Source: CALGYY01 sp963678485
Lineage (GTDB): Bacteria; Bacteroidota; Bacteroidia; Bacteroidales; CAIWKO01
Length of the DNA: 64,000 nt
Direction of reading: 5' to 3'
Assembly (NCBI GenBank): GCA_963678485.1
Contig: OY782882.1
Coordinates: 1,612,001-1,676,000 of the forward strand
The notes beneath the pieces were generated by a model. It had not been told where the DNA came from. It saw only the letters and a list, made by a program, of their open reading frames with translations, and searched no databases. Of the stretch, positions 34,896 to 43,853 are shown piece by piece. Each line of letters starts with the position of its first letter. Positions within the stretch are counted from its first letter, which is position 1. The translations under genes were made by a program, and so were the position numbers.

Positions 34896-36119
34896 CTATT
34901 TTCTTACAAACAAGCAGGCATCTCCATAGCTCAAAAAGCGATAATTGTTTTTTAATGCATAGTCATATGCATCTTTCCAGGCATCTCCAACAAACGCAGA
35001 AACCAGCAACAACAGGGTACTGCGTGGTTGATGAAAATTTGTAATCAGCATTTTTGCAGTACGAATTTTATAACCAGGCATAATCAACAAGCGCGTTTCA
35101 CCAATGATTTCGTCCAATCCAATTTGCTTCATATGTTCAGCAAGAGCAGACCATGCTTGGTGTAGCGGAATATCCTGCGGAAGACTTCCGTCATAAGGAT
35201 CCCACTGCTCAATAGAAAACCTATTCGCGCTTTCTTTAGCATAATGAAGCTTTACACCCAGCCAATAAAAACTCTCAAGAGTTCTCAAACTGGTTGTTCC
35301 CACTGCAACAATATTATCTTCCGCTGCAATCAAGCAATCCAGATCTCCCTTTTGTAAGTGGATTTGTTCAGTATGCATCTTATGATCGCGAATATCACTT
35401 GCTGTAACCGGGATGAATGTACCTGCACCCACATGCAGTGTCACATTGGCATGGCGAATATTTTTTTCAGTAAGCGATTCAATAACGTTAGCTGAAAAGT
35501 GTAGTCCGGCAGTTGGCGCAGCAACAGATCCATCATGCTGGGCATAGACTGTTTGATAACGCACAGTATCCTCAAGGGTCGCTTCGCGCATAATGTAGGG
35601 TGGCAATGGGACTTTGCCTGCAATTTCAAGAACTTCGGCAAGGCACAGACGGGTATCACTCCAGTTAAACCGCACCAGATACTGACCTTCTTCAACACCA
35701 ATTTTTTCAGCAGTTAAGGTGCAGACTTTTGTATCGGATTGAATCTCCATTTGCAGTAATCCTGTTTTCCATTTGCGCGCATTTCCCACCAAACACTTCC
35801 AAACACATCCCGGACCCTGTTGTAAAGCCCGCTGAACCTCACGTTCAGGATTAACTGGTTCAAGACAAAAAACTTCGATGCGGGCTCCACTTTCTTTTGA
35901 AAACAGTAATCTTGCATGAATTACTCTGGTATTATTCCATACCAACAAACTCCCCGAAGGCAGAAATGTCGCGATATTTGAAAATACAGAGGAAGAAATA
36001 TTTCCATCCTTCATTACCAGTAAACGCGAGGAGTCACGTGGTTCTGCTGCTGTAAATGCAATTTTCTCCTCGTCTAAAGGGTAATCGAAATCCGCTAAAT
36101 CTATTTCCTGAAGGCGCAT
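34896..36119 (-). CDS. queA: S-adenosylmethionine:tRNA ribosyltransferase-isomerase
   Basis: The 407-residue protein makes epoxyqueuosine by moving the ribosyl part of SAM onto preQ1 in tRNA. Motifs are DFDYPLDEEKIAFTAAEPRD followed by SSRLLV, SLLVWNNTRVIHARLLFSK, the central AAPTAGLHFSANVIESL, TLHVGAGTFIPVTASDIRDH and MLITNFHQPRSTLLLLVSAF. It is longer than the ~355-residue E. coli enzyme, mainly by an insertion after residue 80, as in other Bacteroidota. It works directly after Tgt, whose gene ends 21 bases away on the other strand. Confidence 0.93.
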   Translation of the reverse strand: MRLQEIDLADFDYPLDEEKIAFTAAEPRDSSRLLVMKDGNISSSVFSNIATFLPSGSLLVWNNTRVIHARLLFSKESGARIEVFCLEPVNPEREVQRALQQGPGCVWKCLVGNARKWKTGLLQMEIQSDTKVCTLTAEKIGVEEGQYLVRFNWSDTRLCLAEVLEIAGKVPLPPYIMREATLEDTVRYQTVYAQHDGSVAAPTAGLHFSANVIESLTEKNIRHANVTLHVGAGTFIPVTASDIRDHKMHTEQIHLQKGDLDCLIAAEDNIVAVGTTSLRTLESFYWLGVKLHYAKESANRFSIEQWDPYDGSLPQDIPLHQAWSALAEHMKQIGLDEIIGETRLLIMPGYKIRTAKMLITNFHQPRSTLLLLVSAFVGDAWKDAYDYALKNNYRFLSYGDACLFVRK

Positions 36120-36139
36120 GTATCAATGACAATTTGCCG

Positions 36140-36147
36140 CAAAATTA
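36140..36147 (-). promoter_or_regulatory. -7 promoter box for queA
   Basis: Read on the minus strand, 36147-36140 is TAATTTTG, matching the consensus, 20 bases before the ATG at 36119. Confidence 0.4.
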
Positions 36148-36269
36148 AGCATCTTTGTCAGGCAACCACCATTTCAGTATTGTTTGATTGTCCTTTGCCT
36201 AACAATTTGATGATGAATTTTAAAATCAAAGCAGGTTCTCATTTTGGGATCAGGAAGCTGAGCAGTAAC

Positions 36270-36563
36270 TTATAAATTAGTTGTAAACCCTTGCGAAATG
36301 TCGATACGCTCACTATATACTTCCATCACTTCCTCTTCTGACAATGAAATCATCTGAGTATCTTCGGGATGTTTAATGCCAAACCAAAGTTCAACAAAGA
36401 AGTCGGAGATAAGATAAAGTTTAATACGATAACCTCTATCCTCGCGTACATCAAGTTCATCCCCGAGATCAAAGAGGGTGTAAACTTTTTCCACTGTGGG
36501 AAGTACATCGAATTCTGTGCGGGTAATCACGGCGTTTTTTTTTGAAGTGGCCGCGCCTAGCAA
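36270..36563 (-). CDS. Small conserved hypothetical downstream of nadD
   Basis: A 97-residue acidic protein begins MLGAATSKKNAVITRTEF and continues KVYTLFDLGDELDVRED, then YLISDFFVELWFGIKHPEDT. No signal peptide, membrane helix or known motif is seen. It starts 26 bases after the nadD stop on the same strand and is probably the last gene of that unit. An unannotated ORF of this kind often follows nadD in Bacteroidota, but I cannot give a function. Its true start could be slightly different because the upstream frame is short. Confidence 0.6.
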   Translation of the reverse strand: MLGAATSKKNAVITRTEFDVLPTVEKVYTLFDLGDELDVREDRGYRIKLYLISDFFVELWFGIKHPEDTQMISLSEEEVMEVYSERIDISQGFTTNL

Positions 36564-36589
36564 TAAATATGCAAAAGCTATCAGATGAC

Positions 36590-37183
36590 TCAGCTTTTTT
36601 CGTAAAAATGCATTTCCAACAGATAATCATGCACCTTTTCCGGAAGTAAGTAGCGAACACTTTTGCGTTTACGAATTGAGTCTCTAATGAAAGTGGAAGA
36701 TATATCCATCAAAGGAGCTTCCTGCCAACTGACAGCGGGATGGTGGCGAAACTCACCACCATCGGACTCAGGGCGAGGATATACTAACAATTTGTAATGC
36801 TCAAGTAGCTGCTCGTAATTTCGCCACTTGCGGAAATGTTGTAAATTATCGCTGCCCATGATTAGCACAAAATCCCGGTCAGGATACTTTTCCGCTAATA
36901 CAGTTAGTGTTGTTATAGTGTAAGATGGTCTTGGTAATCCGAATTCAATGTTGCAGGATTTGAAACGCGGATTATCTTCAATAGCCACGTTTACCAAGGC
37001 TAGCCGGTGCTGGTCATTAAGAAGAGTGCTGCGGTTTTTCAATGGATTCTGAGGGGAAACTACAAACCAAACCTCATCGAGACCGCCAAATTCAAGCATA
37101 TGATTAGCAATAATCAGATGCCCGACATGAATGGGGTTAAACGACCCAAAAAATAAGCCTGTTGACTTTTGCTTTTTCATCAA
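36590..37183 (-). CDS. nadD: Nicotinate-nucleotide adenylyltransferase
   Basis: The 197-residue enzyme joins nicotinate mononucleotide and ATP to deamido-NAD, a step of NAD synthesis. The nucleotidyltransferase signature FFGSFNPIHVGHLIIANHML is at the N-terminus, with the HxGH histidines, and the second motif DISSTFIRDSIRKRKSVRYL is near the C-terminus. Length is typical. The start codon overlaps the stop of the upstream gene at 37180, so translation is coupled to the MORN-repeat membrane protein. Confidence 0.95.
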   Translation of the reverse strand: MMKKQKSTGLFFGSFNPIHVGHLIIANHMLEFGGLDEVWFVVSPQNPLKNRSTLLNDQHRLALVNVAIEDNPRFKSCNIEFGLPRPSYTITTLTVLAEKYPDRDFVLIMGSDNLQHFRKWRNYEQLLEHYKLLVYPRPESDGGEFRHHPAVSWQEAPLMDISSTFIRDSIRKRKSVRYLLPEKVHDYLLEMHFYEKS

Positions 37184-39516
37184 ACAACGATGATACTAAT
37201 ATTATCAGGGCTTGCAGAAAACTTAGAGTTAGCCTCTTCTTTGGCGGCTTTCTTTTTCTTCTGGTTTTTCTTCCACTGCTCTTTATCAATCACCTCTCCG
37301 GTTTCTGTATAATGTTTCCATTTCCCGGATTTGACGCCATCTTTGTACTGCCCTTCGATTTTAATCATTCCGCTATCGTAAAAGAATTCTGCATCACCAT
37401 CGGGGACACCCTCTTTATAATTCACTGAGGCTTTGCGCTGTCCTTTCATATAAAATTCGCGATAAGGCCCGTCAATTTTATCATCCACAAATGTGACTTC
37501 TGCGCGTGTCGCCTGTTGTTCATCGTCATAATAATACATTGCAACTCCGTTCGCCATGCCGCTTTCGTAGTTCACCGCACCGGCAATTTTTCCACTTTCA
37601 TAATAAATTCTCCAAAGCCCGTCAGGCTTGCCATCTACAATGCGCCCTTCGAACTTAACGCCAGTGGAATCGTCATAATAAATCTTAGCCGGACCATCAG
37701 GTAGTTTTTCGATATCCTCAGCTTTGATGCGGTAGATACCGGTATCGATCTCAAAAACGAATAGTTCCTCAGCGGCAGATTCGATATTTTCCAGCGCATC
37801 ATTAAAGGCCGCATCAGCATCAAAACCGGCAATGAACGTGGTTTTGAACAACTCATCATCGGCGGTCATCTGGAAACCTAACTGATTAAACCCTAAAATC
37901 ACATCTTTATTATCGCGGATTCCCTGTCGCTTTTCGCCCTTACCGTAATAATACAGGTGCGAATATACTTTGGGCATCTGTACAAAAACTGACACATTGG
38001 ATTTTGTATCAAATTTTGCAACAAAATCCATAAACTCCTTTTTCCGCTCAAGCGTGCGTCCGGTAGTGTAATCATCAATTACATCCATTAGGCATGACGG
38101 AGAATTGCTAAACACAACAAAATTGTCGATATATGTAAAATATGGACGTTCGATGCTATTAAATAATTTCCCAAAGAACAATTTCAAAAATCCTGAAAAC
38201 CCAAGATATTGAATTTTGAAATTTTTGTAGTCGACTTCCTTGAATTTTGCCAGTCCTAGCGTTTTCTTTTTAATCTGTGAAGTGAGATGATCCAACCCCT
38301 TCTGGGCAGCGTCAATATCTTTTGCATGTATAGTGACCACAACATCTTCTTCGTTCGCATTAGCTGTGGGTTGCATTTTCACAAAAGTGATTTCGTTTCC
38401 AATCCAACTAAAGAAATCATCTTCCAGACTTACCTTTAAATACTTCTCAACTTTTTTAATGGTCTTATCATAATTCTCCGCACGTGTGGTATCTTCCGCA
38501 TCAAACTCGCCTTTCAAACTTTCGAAGAACTCATTAAAATCATTAAAACAAAGTGCGAGATAAATCGCAGCTCTATCAGAGATGATACTCTGTGCCTTCA
38601 TGGGTCCGGGCTCTACACGTTTTAATGCATTGAGATAGGATGGTACTGAATCAATAATACCGGTATACCCCGAGAAGCTCAATTGCTCATCTTCAAAATT
38701 TACATTGAATGCAGTAAATGATAATATTTTACTCAGAGAAATAATTCCGTCGCCGGGCTCATCCATAAAGCATCGCAGATAATCATCGAGCAGACCATAA
38801 TTCAGATAGAAGTTGAACAATTTCTTTGAACTTATCTCAGAGGCCACAAGCTTGAATCGTTTATTCTTATCCCAATACCCTGACTCCTTTTGATTGATAG
38901 ATTTTTCAATCAGTAACGTCGAATAGGAACAAACCATAACATTATCAACAAAGGCAAGATTCACCACTTCGTTGGTCTCTAAGTCAGTAAGCATAAGGAT
39001 TTCCGTTCCATTATAATCCCTCTTCGTCATTTTAAACCCAAAGCTGGAAACAATGTCACCTATATAATCAGTAAGGAACGCCACTTTGGAACCCTTTTTC
39101 AAATCAACAGCAAATACAAAATCATAATCATCTGCAGCAATCATGTGAGCGGATACCAGAAGTTTTCGATCGGTAAACAGCATATCCAGCGTTTCATTTC
39201 CTTTAATCAGAGAATCCAAACTTGATGCGCTGCTGTTAATATCAGCAAATGTTTTTGTGGCCATCATATGTTTCCACATTTTACTTTCGCTCAGTGTGAC
39301 CCAACCCTCGGTAAGATTGTTGGTCTCGATTACGAAAACCGCATCATTAGGAATCATCGTAAAAGGATCGCGATTTCCTGATTCTGACAAGTACCACCAG
39401 GCTGCACCACCACCAAGACCCAACAGGATAATTAATAGTAAGGCCAGAAAGATTTTTCTTCCCGTTCTTTTTTTCTTTACAACAGGAATTGCAGGATTGA
39501 CAGCTTCCATAGACAT
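37180..39516 (-). CDS. Membrane-anchored DUF3352-like protein with C-terminal MORN-type repeats
   Basis: The 778-residue protein has a basic tail and one membrane helix (about residues 23-45), leaving a large periplasmic part. Residues ~55-560 are a paralogue of the protein at 20287-23055 (shared IPNDA after the helix, EDDFFSWIGNEITFV, and FVVFSNSPSCLMDVIDDY). From about residue 590 there are six short repeats of the YwqK/MORN_2 type, such as GKPDGLWRIYYESGKIAG, GPYREFYMKGQRK and SGKWKHYTETGEV, and the tail is lysine-rich. Function is unknown. Such repeats often pack against membranes or partners. The last four bases overlap nadD. Confidence 0.72.
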   Translation of the reverse strand: MSMEAVNPAIPVVKKKRTGRKIFLALLLIILLGLGGGAAWWYLSESGNRDPFTMIPNDAVFVIETNNLTEGWVTLSESKMWKHMMATKTFADINSSASSLDSLIKGNETLDMLFTDRKLLVSAHMIAADDYDFVFAVDLKKGSKVAFLTDYIGDIVSSFGFKMTKRDYNGTEILMLTDLETNEVVNLAFVDNVMVCSYSTLLIEKSINQKESGYWDKNKRFKLVASEISSKKLFNFYLNYGLLDDYLRCFMDEPGDGIISLSKILSFTAFNVNFEDEQLSFSGYTGIIDSVPSYLNALKRVEPGPMKAQSIISDRAAIYLALCFNDFNEFFESLKGEFDAEDTTRAENYDKTIKKVEKYLKVSLEDDFFSWIGNEITFVKMQPTANANEEDVVVTIHAKDIDAAQKGLDHLTSQIKKKTLGLAKFKEVDYKNFKIQYLGFSGFLKLFFGKLFNSIERPYFTYIDNFVVFSNSPSCLMDVIDDYTTGRTLERKKEFMDFVAKFDTKSNVSVFVQMPKVYSHLYYYGKGEKRQGIRDNKDVILGFNQLGFQMTADDELFKTTFIAGFDADAAFNDALENIESAAEELFVFEIDTGIYRIKAEDIEKLPDGPAKIYYDDSTGVKFEGRIVDGKPDGLWRIYYESGKIAGAVNYESGMANGVAMYYYDDEQQATRAEVTFVDDKIDGPYREFYMKGQRKASVNYKEGVPDGDAEFFYDSGMIKIEGQYKDGVKSGKWKHYTETGEVIDKEQWKKNQKKKKAAKEEANSKFSASPDNISIIVV

Positions 39517-39521
39517 ATATT

Positions 39522-39974
39522 TTATTTCAATATTTTATAATAAAACGAAAACAGCAAAATGAATAATATTGTAAACACCGCATTAATAAGGAGTTTTACT
39601 AATATATATTCGAGTCCGAGATTCCATATTAACAAAAAAGGCAGTAATAGTAAAATCATCTGTACACCAAAGTACAACCAAAAACCAACTTTTCTTGACT
39701 TCCACAAAAAGAAGACAGCGGCAGCGGAACCTAGTATAAATACAAACTTCAGCAAAATGAACCATATTCCTCCGGCACTATCATCCCTCAACATTGCATC
39801 AACCAAAGGCAGCTTACACGCATAGGCTAATGATCTTCCTCCAAACATTAATGCAATCAGAAGAACGAGTGAAACAAGACTTCCCATCCATGAAAGCACG
39901 GCCAGTACCCGCAAACCTGAAGGTGCAGAAACGCGCTTATCCTGAGCAATCATTTCCCCTTGTTGTTCTTCCAT
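39522..39974 (-). CDS. Four-helix membrane protein (tandem paralogue 3)
   Basis: The 150-residue protein has four predicted membrane helices after a polar N-terminus: LAVLSWMGSLVSLVLLIALM, WFILLKFVFILGSAAAVFFL, FWLYFGVQMILLLLPFLLI, and a fourth near the end. Before helix three lies KSRKVGFWLY, the motif shared with the next two genes. Its stop is five bases before the large membrane protein at 37180-39516, so it probably belongs to that operon. Function unknown. Confidence 0.7.
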   Translation of the reverse strand: MEEQQGEMIAQDKRVSAPSGLRVLAVLSWMGSLVSLVLLIALMFGGRSLAYACKLPLVDAMLRDDSAGGIWFILLKFVFILGSAAAVFFLWKSRKVGFWLYFGVQMILLLLPFLLIWNLGLEYILVKLLINAVFTILFILLFSFYYKILK

Positions 39975-40035
39975 TGATTCTAATTATGGTATAAAAGTAA
40001 AAAAAAACACGTTGATTAGGTCGCGAACGCTTGTT

Positions 40036-40470
40036 TTACCGCATATTTTTTCGCTGTATCGACAGTATTAATAAAGAGGCGGCAAGAATTACCAATTGCA
40101 ATTGTGTGAGTGCACTAAACACTAAAAACAGAGATGCTGCAAATAGCATAAACGCTGGCACCGCATATATCCAAAAACCCCTTTTGCGCTGTTTTAACAT
40201 CAGAATGCAACCCACCACAGCAACCAGGTAAATTACAACCCCAAACAGAAACATCCCTCTCACAAGCCATGGGTTAAGACGAATCAAGCCATCATAGGGC
40301 TGTCCCATCATTCTTGATAGCGGGGCATAAAAAAACACGCTTAAGAGCGAGATTAAAATGACAGCCCCGCAAATTATAAGATTAATCCAAAGGGTTACTT
40401 TGGCAAGCATGGAAAGCTTCTTCAATTCTTCACTGTCCGGATTATTGTTATGTAGATCAGCCATCAGCAC
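40036..40470 (-). CDS. Four-helix membrane protein (tandem paralogue 2)
   Basis: The 144-residue product has four hydrophobic segments and the motif KQRKRGFWIYAVP between helices two and three, as in its neighbours. Translation could start at 40470 or at the second methionine (40464, MADLHNNN). It follows the 40474 gene with a three-base gap, so the two are translated in sequence. No known family is recognised. Confidence 0.7.
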   Translation of the reverse strand: MLMADLHNNNPDSEELKKLSMLAKVTLWINLIICGAVILISLLSVFFYAPLSRMMGQPYDGLIRLNPWLVRGMFLFGVVIYLVAVVGCILMLKQRKRGFWIYAVPAFMLFAASLFLVFSALTQLQLVILAASLLILSIQRKNMR

Positions 40471-40473
40471 TTA

Positions 40474-40905
40474 TTACTCTTTCATGAATTTTACCTGAGT
40501 TGCATATAGTATAATAAACAATATACTTATAAGCACGAATAAAAGGAAGAATACATTAAACGCGCTAATAGTAAGTATCGCCTGTAATACTAAGAGCAAT
40601 CCGTTGGGGATCAGATAAAGAACAAACCCACCTTTACGTCGGTTGAACATAAGAATGGCACCCCAAAGGGATAGTCCCCAAATGACCACCAGTATAAAAA
40701 AGAAAACAATGAGAAAGGCACTACTGTAATTCACCATTCCCGGGATTATAGGAGCCAGCATATCCAGAATCCAACCTGATGCAAAGATTCCAACAAGAGA
40801 TAAAAGGGTTGCAAAACCGCTGCAGAGAAATGTAAGAACACACAGTACTGTAAGGAGCGCAGGGCGTTTTCCTGACTGTGTTGCTGAGTTCGAGATATTT
40901 TCCAT
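40474..40905 (-). CDS. Four-helix membrane protein (tandem paralogue 1)
   Basis: The 143-residue product begins MENISNSATQSGKRPALLTV and has four helices, including FATLLSLVGIFASGWILDML and LLFVLISILFIILYATQV. The loop motif reads NRRKGGFVLYLIPN, corresponding to KQRKRGFWIY and KSRKVGFWLY in the two following genes. The order and spacing point to one transcript running from here to nadD. Function unknown. Confidence 0.7.
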   Translation of the reverse strand: MENISNSATQSGKRPALLTVLCVLTFLCSGFATLLSLVGIFASGWILDMLAPIIPGMVNYSSAFLIVFFFILVVIWGLSLWGAILMFNRRKGGFVLYLIPNGLLLVLQAILTISAFNVFFLLFVLISILFIILYATQVKFMKE

Positions 40906-41109
40906 AATTTAATGAATATATACAGCAACAAAGATACATTGCCTTTATGGTTTCAGGCATCATGAACGTAAAAAAAAGCTAATTTTGTATTACATACAAT
41001 AATACTGTTCTTCAATAGTTTATTTTTGGCCTGTAGCTTTTATTTATTGAAAAGAGGCCGCGGCACTGCTTTTTTTTGTACTTTTATATGTTTTTTTTCT
41101 GTGGGTATC

Positions 41110-43713
41110 ATGAAGAGGATTTTTAGCTTTATAATTATCAGCTTATTGTTTTCGACACTGGCATTTGCAACACACCAGCGTGCGGGAGAAATTACTTATA
41201 AGTGGCTTTCGAATCTCACCATCGAAGTGACGATCATCACCTACACCTATACACCTTCGTTGGCCGATCGTCCTGAACTTACCATCAACTGGGGAGACGG
41301 CACTTTTGATGTAGTAACTCGTATTGAAAAGCTGAACATGCCTAACGACATCAGTCGTAACACTTATACCTATGCCGGTATTGGTTCGGGAGGAAGACAC
41401 ACTTATCTTGCGCCCGGAGCCTACACCCTGTGGCTGGAAGACCCAAACAGAAACTATGGGATTGCCAATATTCCGAACTCTGTTAATGTTCCATTTTATC
41501 TCGAAACTGATCTTATCATCAACCCATTTCTTGGGGCCAACAATTCTCCAGTTCTACTAAATCCTCCCATTGATAATGCCTGTGTAAATGAGGTTTTTGT
41601 TCATAATCCCTGGGCGTATGATCCTGATGGTGATAGCCTCTCTTATCGCCTTGATACCTGTATGGGTTCAGGTGGTTTGAACATTCCTATGTTCACTCAA
41701 CCTGCGGCAAGCCACTTCATTAGTGTTGATCCAATTACCGGCGATTTGACATGGGACAGTCCTATATATAATGGAGAATATAATGTTGCCATTTTAATTG
41801 AAGAATGGAGAAATGGGATAAAAATCGGCTCCGTATTACGGGATCTTCAAATTACTGTTCTCGCATGCAACAACCATCCACCGGTTCTTACTAATATTAC
41901 CGACACCTGTGTACTTGCTGGAAGCTTGTTAACGGTGAACATCACGGCAACGGATCCTGATAATGACGACATCGTACTAACCGGAAACGGGGGGCCGCTG
42001 ATTGTCCCGGTTAGCCCGGCAACATTCCCACAACCTGTCACTGGTACCGGAACCGTATCATCTACGCTTAGCTGGCAAACAGACTGTATCCATGTTCAGA
42101 AAAACCCTTATCAGGTTAACTTCAAAGCTGAAGATGATGGAACGCCGGTACATCTGGTCGATTTCAGCAGCCTTCGTATTACTGTAGTTGCTCCAGCACC
42201 GCAGAATCTCACAGCAACACCATCTGGCATCAATATTCAATTGAATTGGAATAAAAGCATTTGCGAAAATGCTATAGGATACAAGGTTTATAGACGCAAT
42301 GGATATTATGGATATTTCCCTGATCATTGCGAGACTGGTGTCCCTGCATATACGGGCTATGTTGAACTCGCCAACATCCCTGACCTCAACGATACAGCCT
42401 ACCTTGACAATAACAATGGAGAAGGTCTGTTCCACGGACTTGATTATTGTTATATGGTAATCGCTTATTTTGCTGATGGCGCTGAAAGCTATGCATCCCT
42501 AGAAGCTTGCTGCATCCTTAAAAAAGATGTTCCTGTTATCACGCATGTCAGTGTTAATTATACTGACCCGGCTACAGGTTCGATATTTGTGGATTGGTCT
42601 AAGCCAACAGAATTTGATACCATTGCAGCTCCCGGTCCATACAAATATCTAATCTATCGAGCACCACAGTTCAATGGCGGCAGCTTTGCCCTGATTGATT
42701 CACTTGCTGACATTAACGACACTACATATACCGACACACTTTTGAATACTGCTTCAATGCCATACAGGTATCGAATTGATCTTTGGAACGACAGCCCTGG
42801 AAGCCATTTCCTCATTGGTGCATCACACAAAGCTTCCTCTGTTTTCCTCACACTGTCACCTTCTGATCAAAAATTGCGATTAAATTGGGATTACTATGTT
42901 CCCTGGGAGAATGACACCTTTGTGATTTATCGTAAAAATCTGATTACATTGATTTTTGACTCCATAGCGACAGTAACAGATAGTACTTACCTTGATACTG
43001 GTTTGATTAACGGAACCTCTTATTGCTATAAGGTTAAAAGCATTGGCCATTACACTGCCAGCGGCTATGTTGACCCTATAGAAAATTTTAGCGAGATTCG
43101 CTGCGAAGTTCCTATTGATAATGAACCTCCTTGTCCTCCAGTACTGACGCTAAGTACCGATTGTGAATTGGTCACCAACTATTTATCATGGACCAATCCT
43201 AATCATTTTTGTGCGCATGATGTTGTACAATATCAGATACTGTTCTCTCCTGATGGGGTTACTGATTATACAGTGCTTGCAACAATCGACAATCCCAATG
43301 ATACTATTTTTGTTCATTCCGGAATGTTTACAATAACTGGATGCTATGCTATTGTGGCCATCGATTCAAATGGTAATGTGAGCAACTACAGCAATGTGGC
43401 TTGCGCCGATATTAACAGCTGCAACCTTTATCATTTGCCCAATGTATTTACACCTAATGGCGATGGTTTCAATGATTTGTTTATTCCATTCCCTTATGAT
43501 TTTGTAGAAACGGTGAATATGGTGATCTACAATCGTTGGGGAGGCAAGGTATTTAGCACCCACGATCCTGATATCAAGTGGGATGGAAAAAACCAATTTA
43601 CGAAATTAGCTTGCGCTGATGGGGTCTATTACTTTGTTTGTGAAGTCTTTGAGCGCCGCCTCGAAGGCGTCGTTCCGAGAACTATCACAGGCTTTGTTCA
43701 TTTACTGAGATAG
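41110..43713 (+). CDS. Secreted gliding-motility-type protein with T9SS type B sorting domain
   Basis: Read from the ATG at 41110 the protein has 867 residues. It begins with a signal peptide (MKRIFSFIIISLLFSTLAFA), followed directly by THQRAGEITYKWLSNLTIEV, typical of a Bacteroidota surface-protein family. Several fibronectin-III-like or cadherin-like beta domains follow (for example AWAYDPDGDSLSYRL-like and LTATPSGINIQLNWNKSIC). The C-terminus (LPNVFTPNGDGFNDLFIPFP, IYNRWGGKVF, WDGKNQ, ADGVYYFVCEV) is the CHU_C / type B domain that routes cargo through T9SS. It is likely an adhesin-like surface protein. An upstream frame from 41026 crosses a possible -7 box (41021-41028). Confidence 0.9.
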   Translation: MKRIFSFIIISLLFSTLAFATHQRAGEITYKWLSNLTIEVTIITYTYTPSLADRPELTINWGDGTFDVVTRIEKLNMPNDISRNTYTYAGIGSGGRHTYLAPGAYTLWLEDPNRNYGIANIPNSVNVPFYLETDLIINPFLGANNSPVLLNPPIDNACVNEVFVHNPWAYDPDGDSLSYRLDTCMGSGGLNIPMFTQPAASHFISVDPITGDLTWDSPIYNGEYNVAILIEEWRNGIKIGSVLRDLQITVLACNNHPPVLTNITDTCVLAGSLLTVNITATDPDNDDIVLTGNGGPLIVPVSPATFPQPVTGTGTVSSTLSWQTDCIHVQKNPYQVNFKAEDDGTPVHLVDFSSLRITVVAPAPQNLTATPSGINIQLNWNKSICENAIGYKVYRRNGYYGYFPDHCETGVPAYTGYVELANIPDLNDTAYLDNNNGEGLFHGLDYCYMVIAYFADGAESYASLEACCILKKDVPVITHVSVNYTDPATGSIFVDWSKPTEFDTIAAPGPYKYLIYRAPQFNGGSFALIDSLADINDTTYTDTLLNTASMPYRYRIDLWNDSPGSHFLIGASHKASSVFLTLSPSDQKLRLNWDYYVPWENDTFVIYRKNLITLIFDSIATVTDSTYLDTGLINGTSYCYKVKSIGHYTASGYVDPIENFSEIRCEVPIDNEPPCPPVLTLSTDCELVTNYLSWTNPNHFCAHDVVQYQILFSPDGVTDYTVLATIDNPNDTIFVHSGMFTITGCYAIVAIDSNGNVSNYSNVACADINSCNLYHLPNVFTPNGDGFNDLFIPFPYDFVETVNMVIYNRWGGKVFSTHDPDIKWDGKNQFTKLACADGVYYFVCEVFERRLEGVVPRTITGFVHLLR

Positions 43714-43853
43714 CACCGGGATTGAATCCTAAATAAAAGGTTTCTTATTTCATTTTAGCTGCTGACTGAAAAAAGTTTTTCTTGTCTTATTCAGGGAATT
43801 TGTCTTATTTTGGCGGAAATTTCAGACAATTTCAATAATTAAAACAATCTGAT

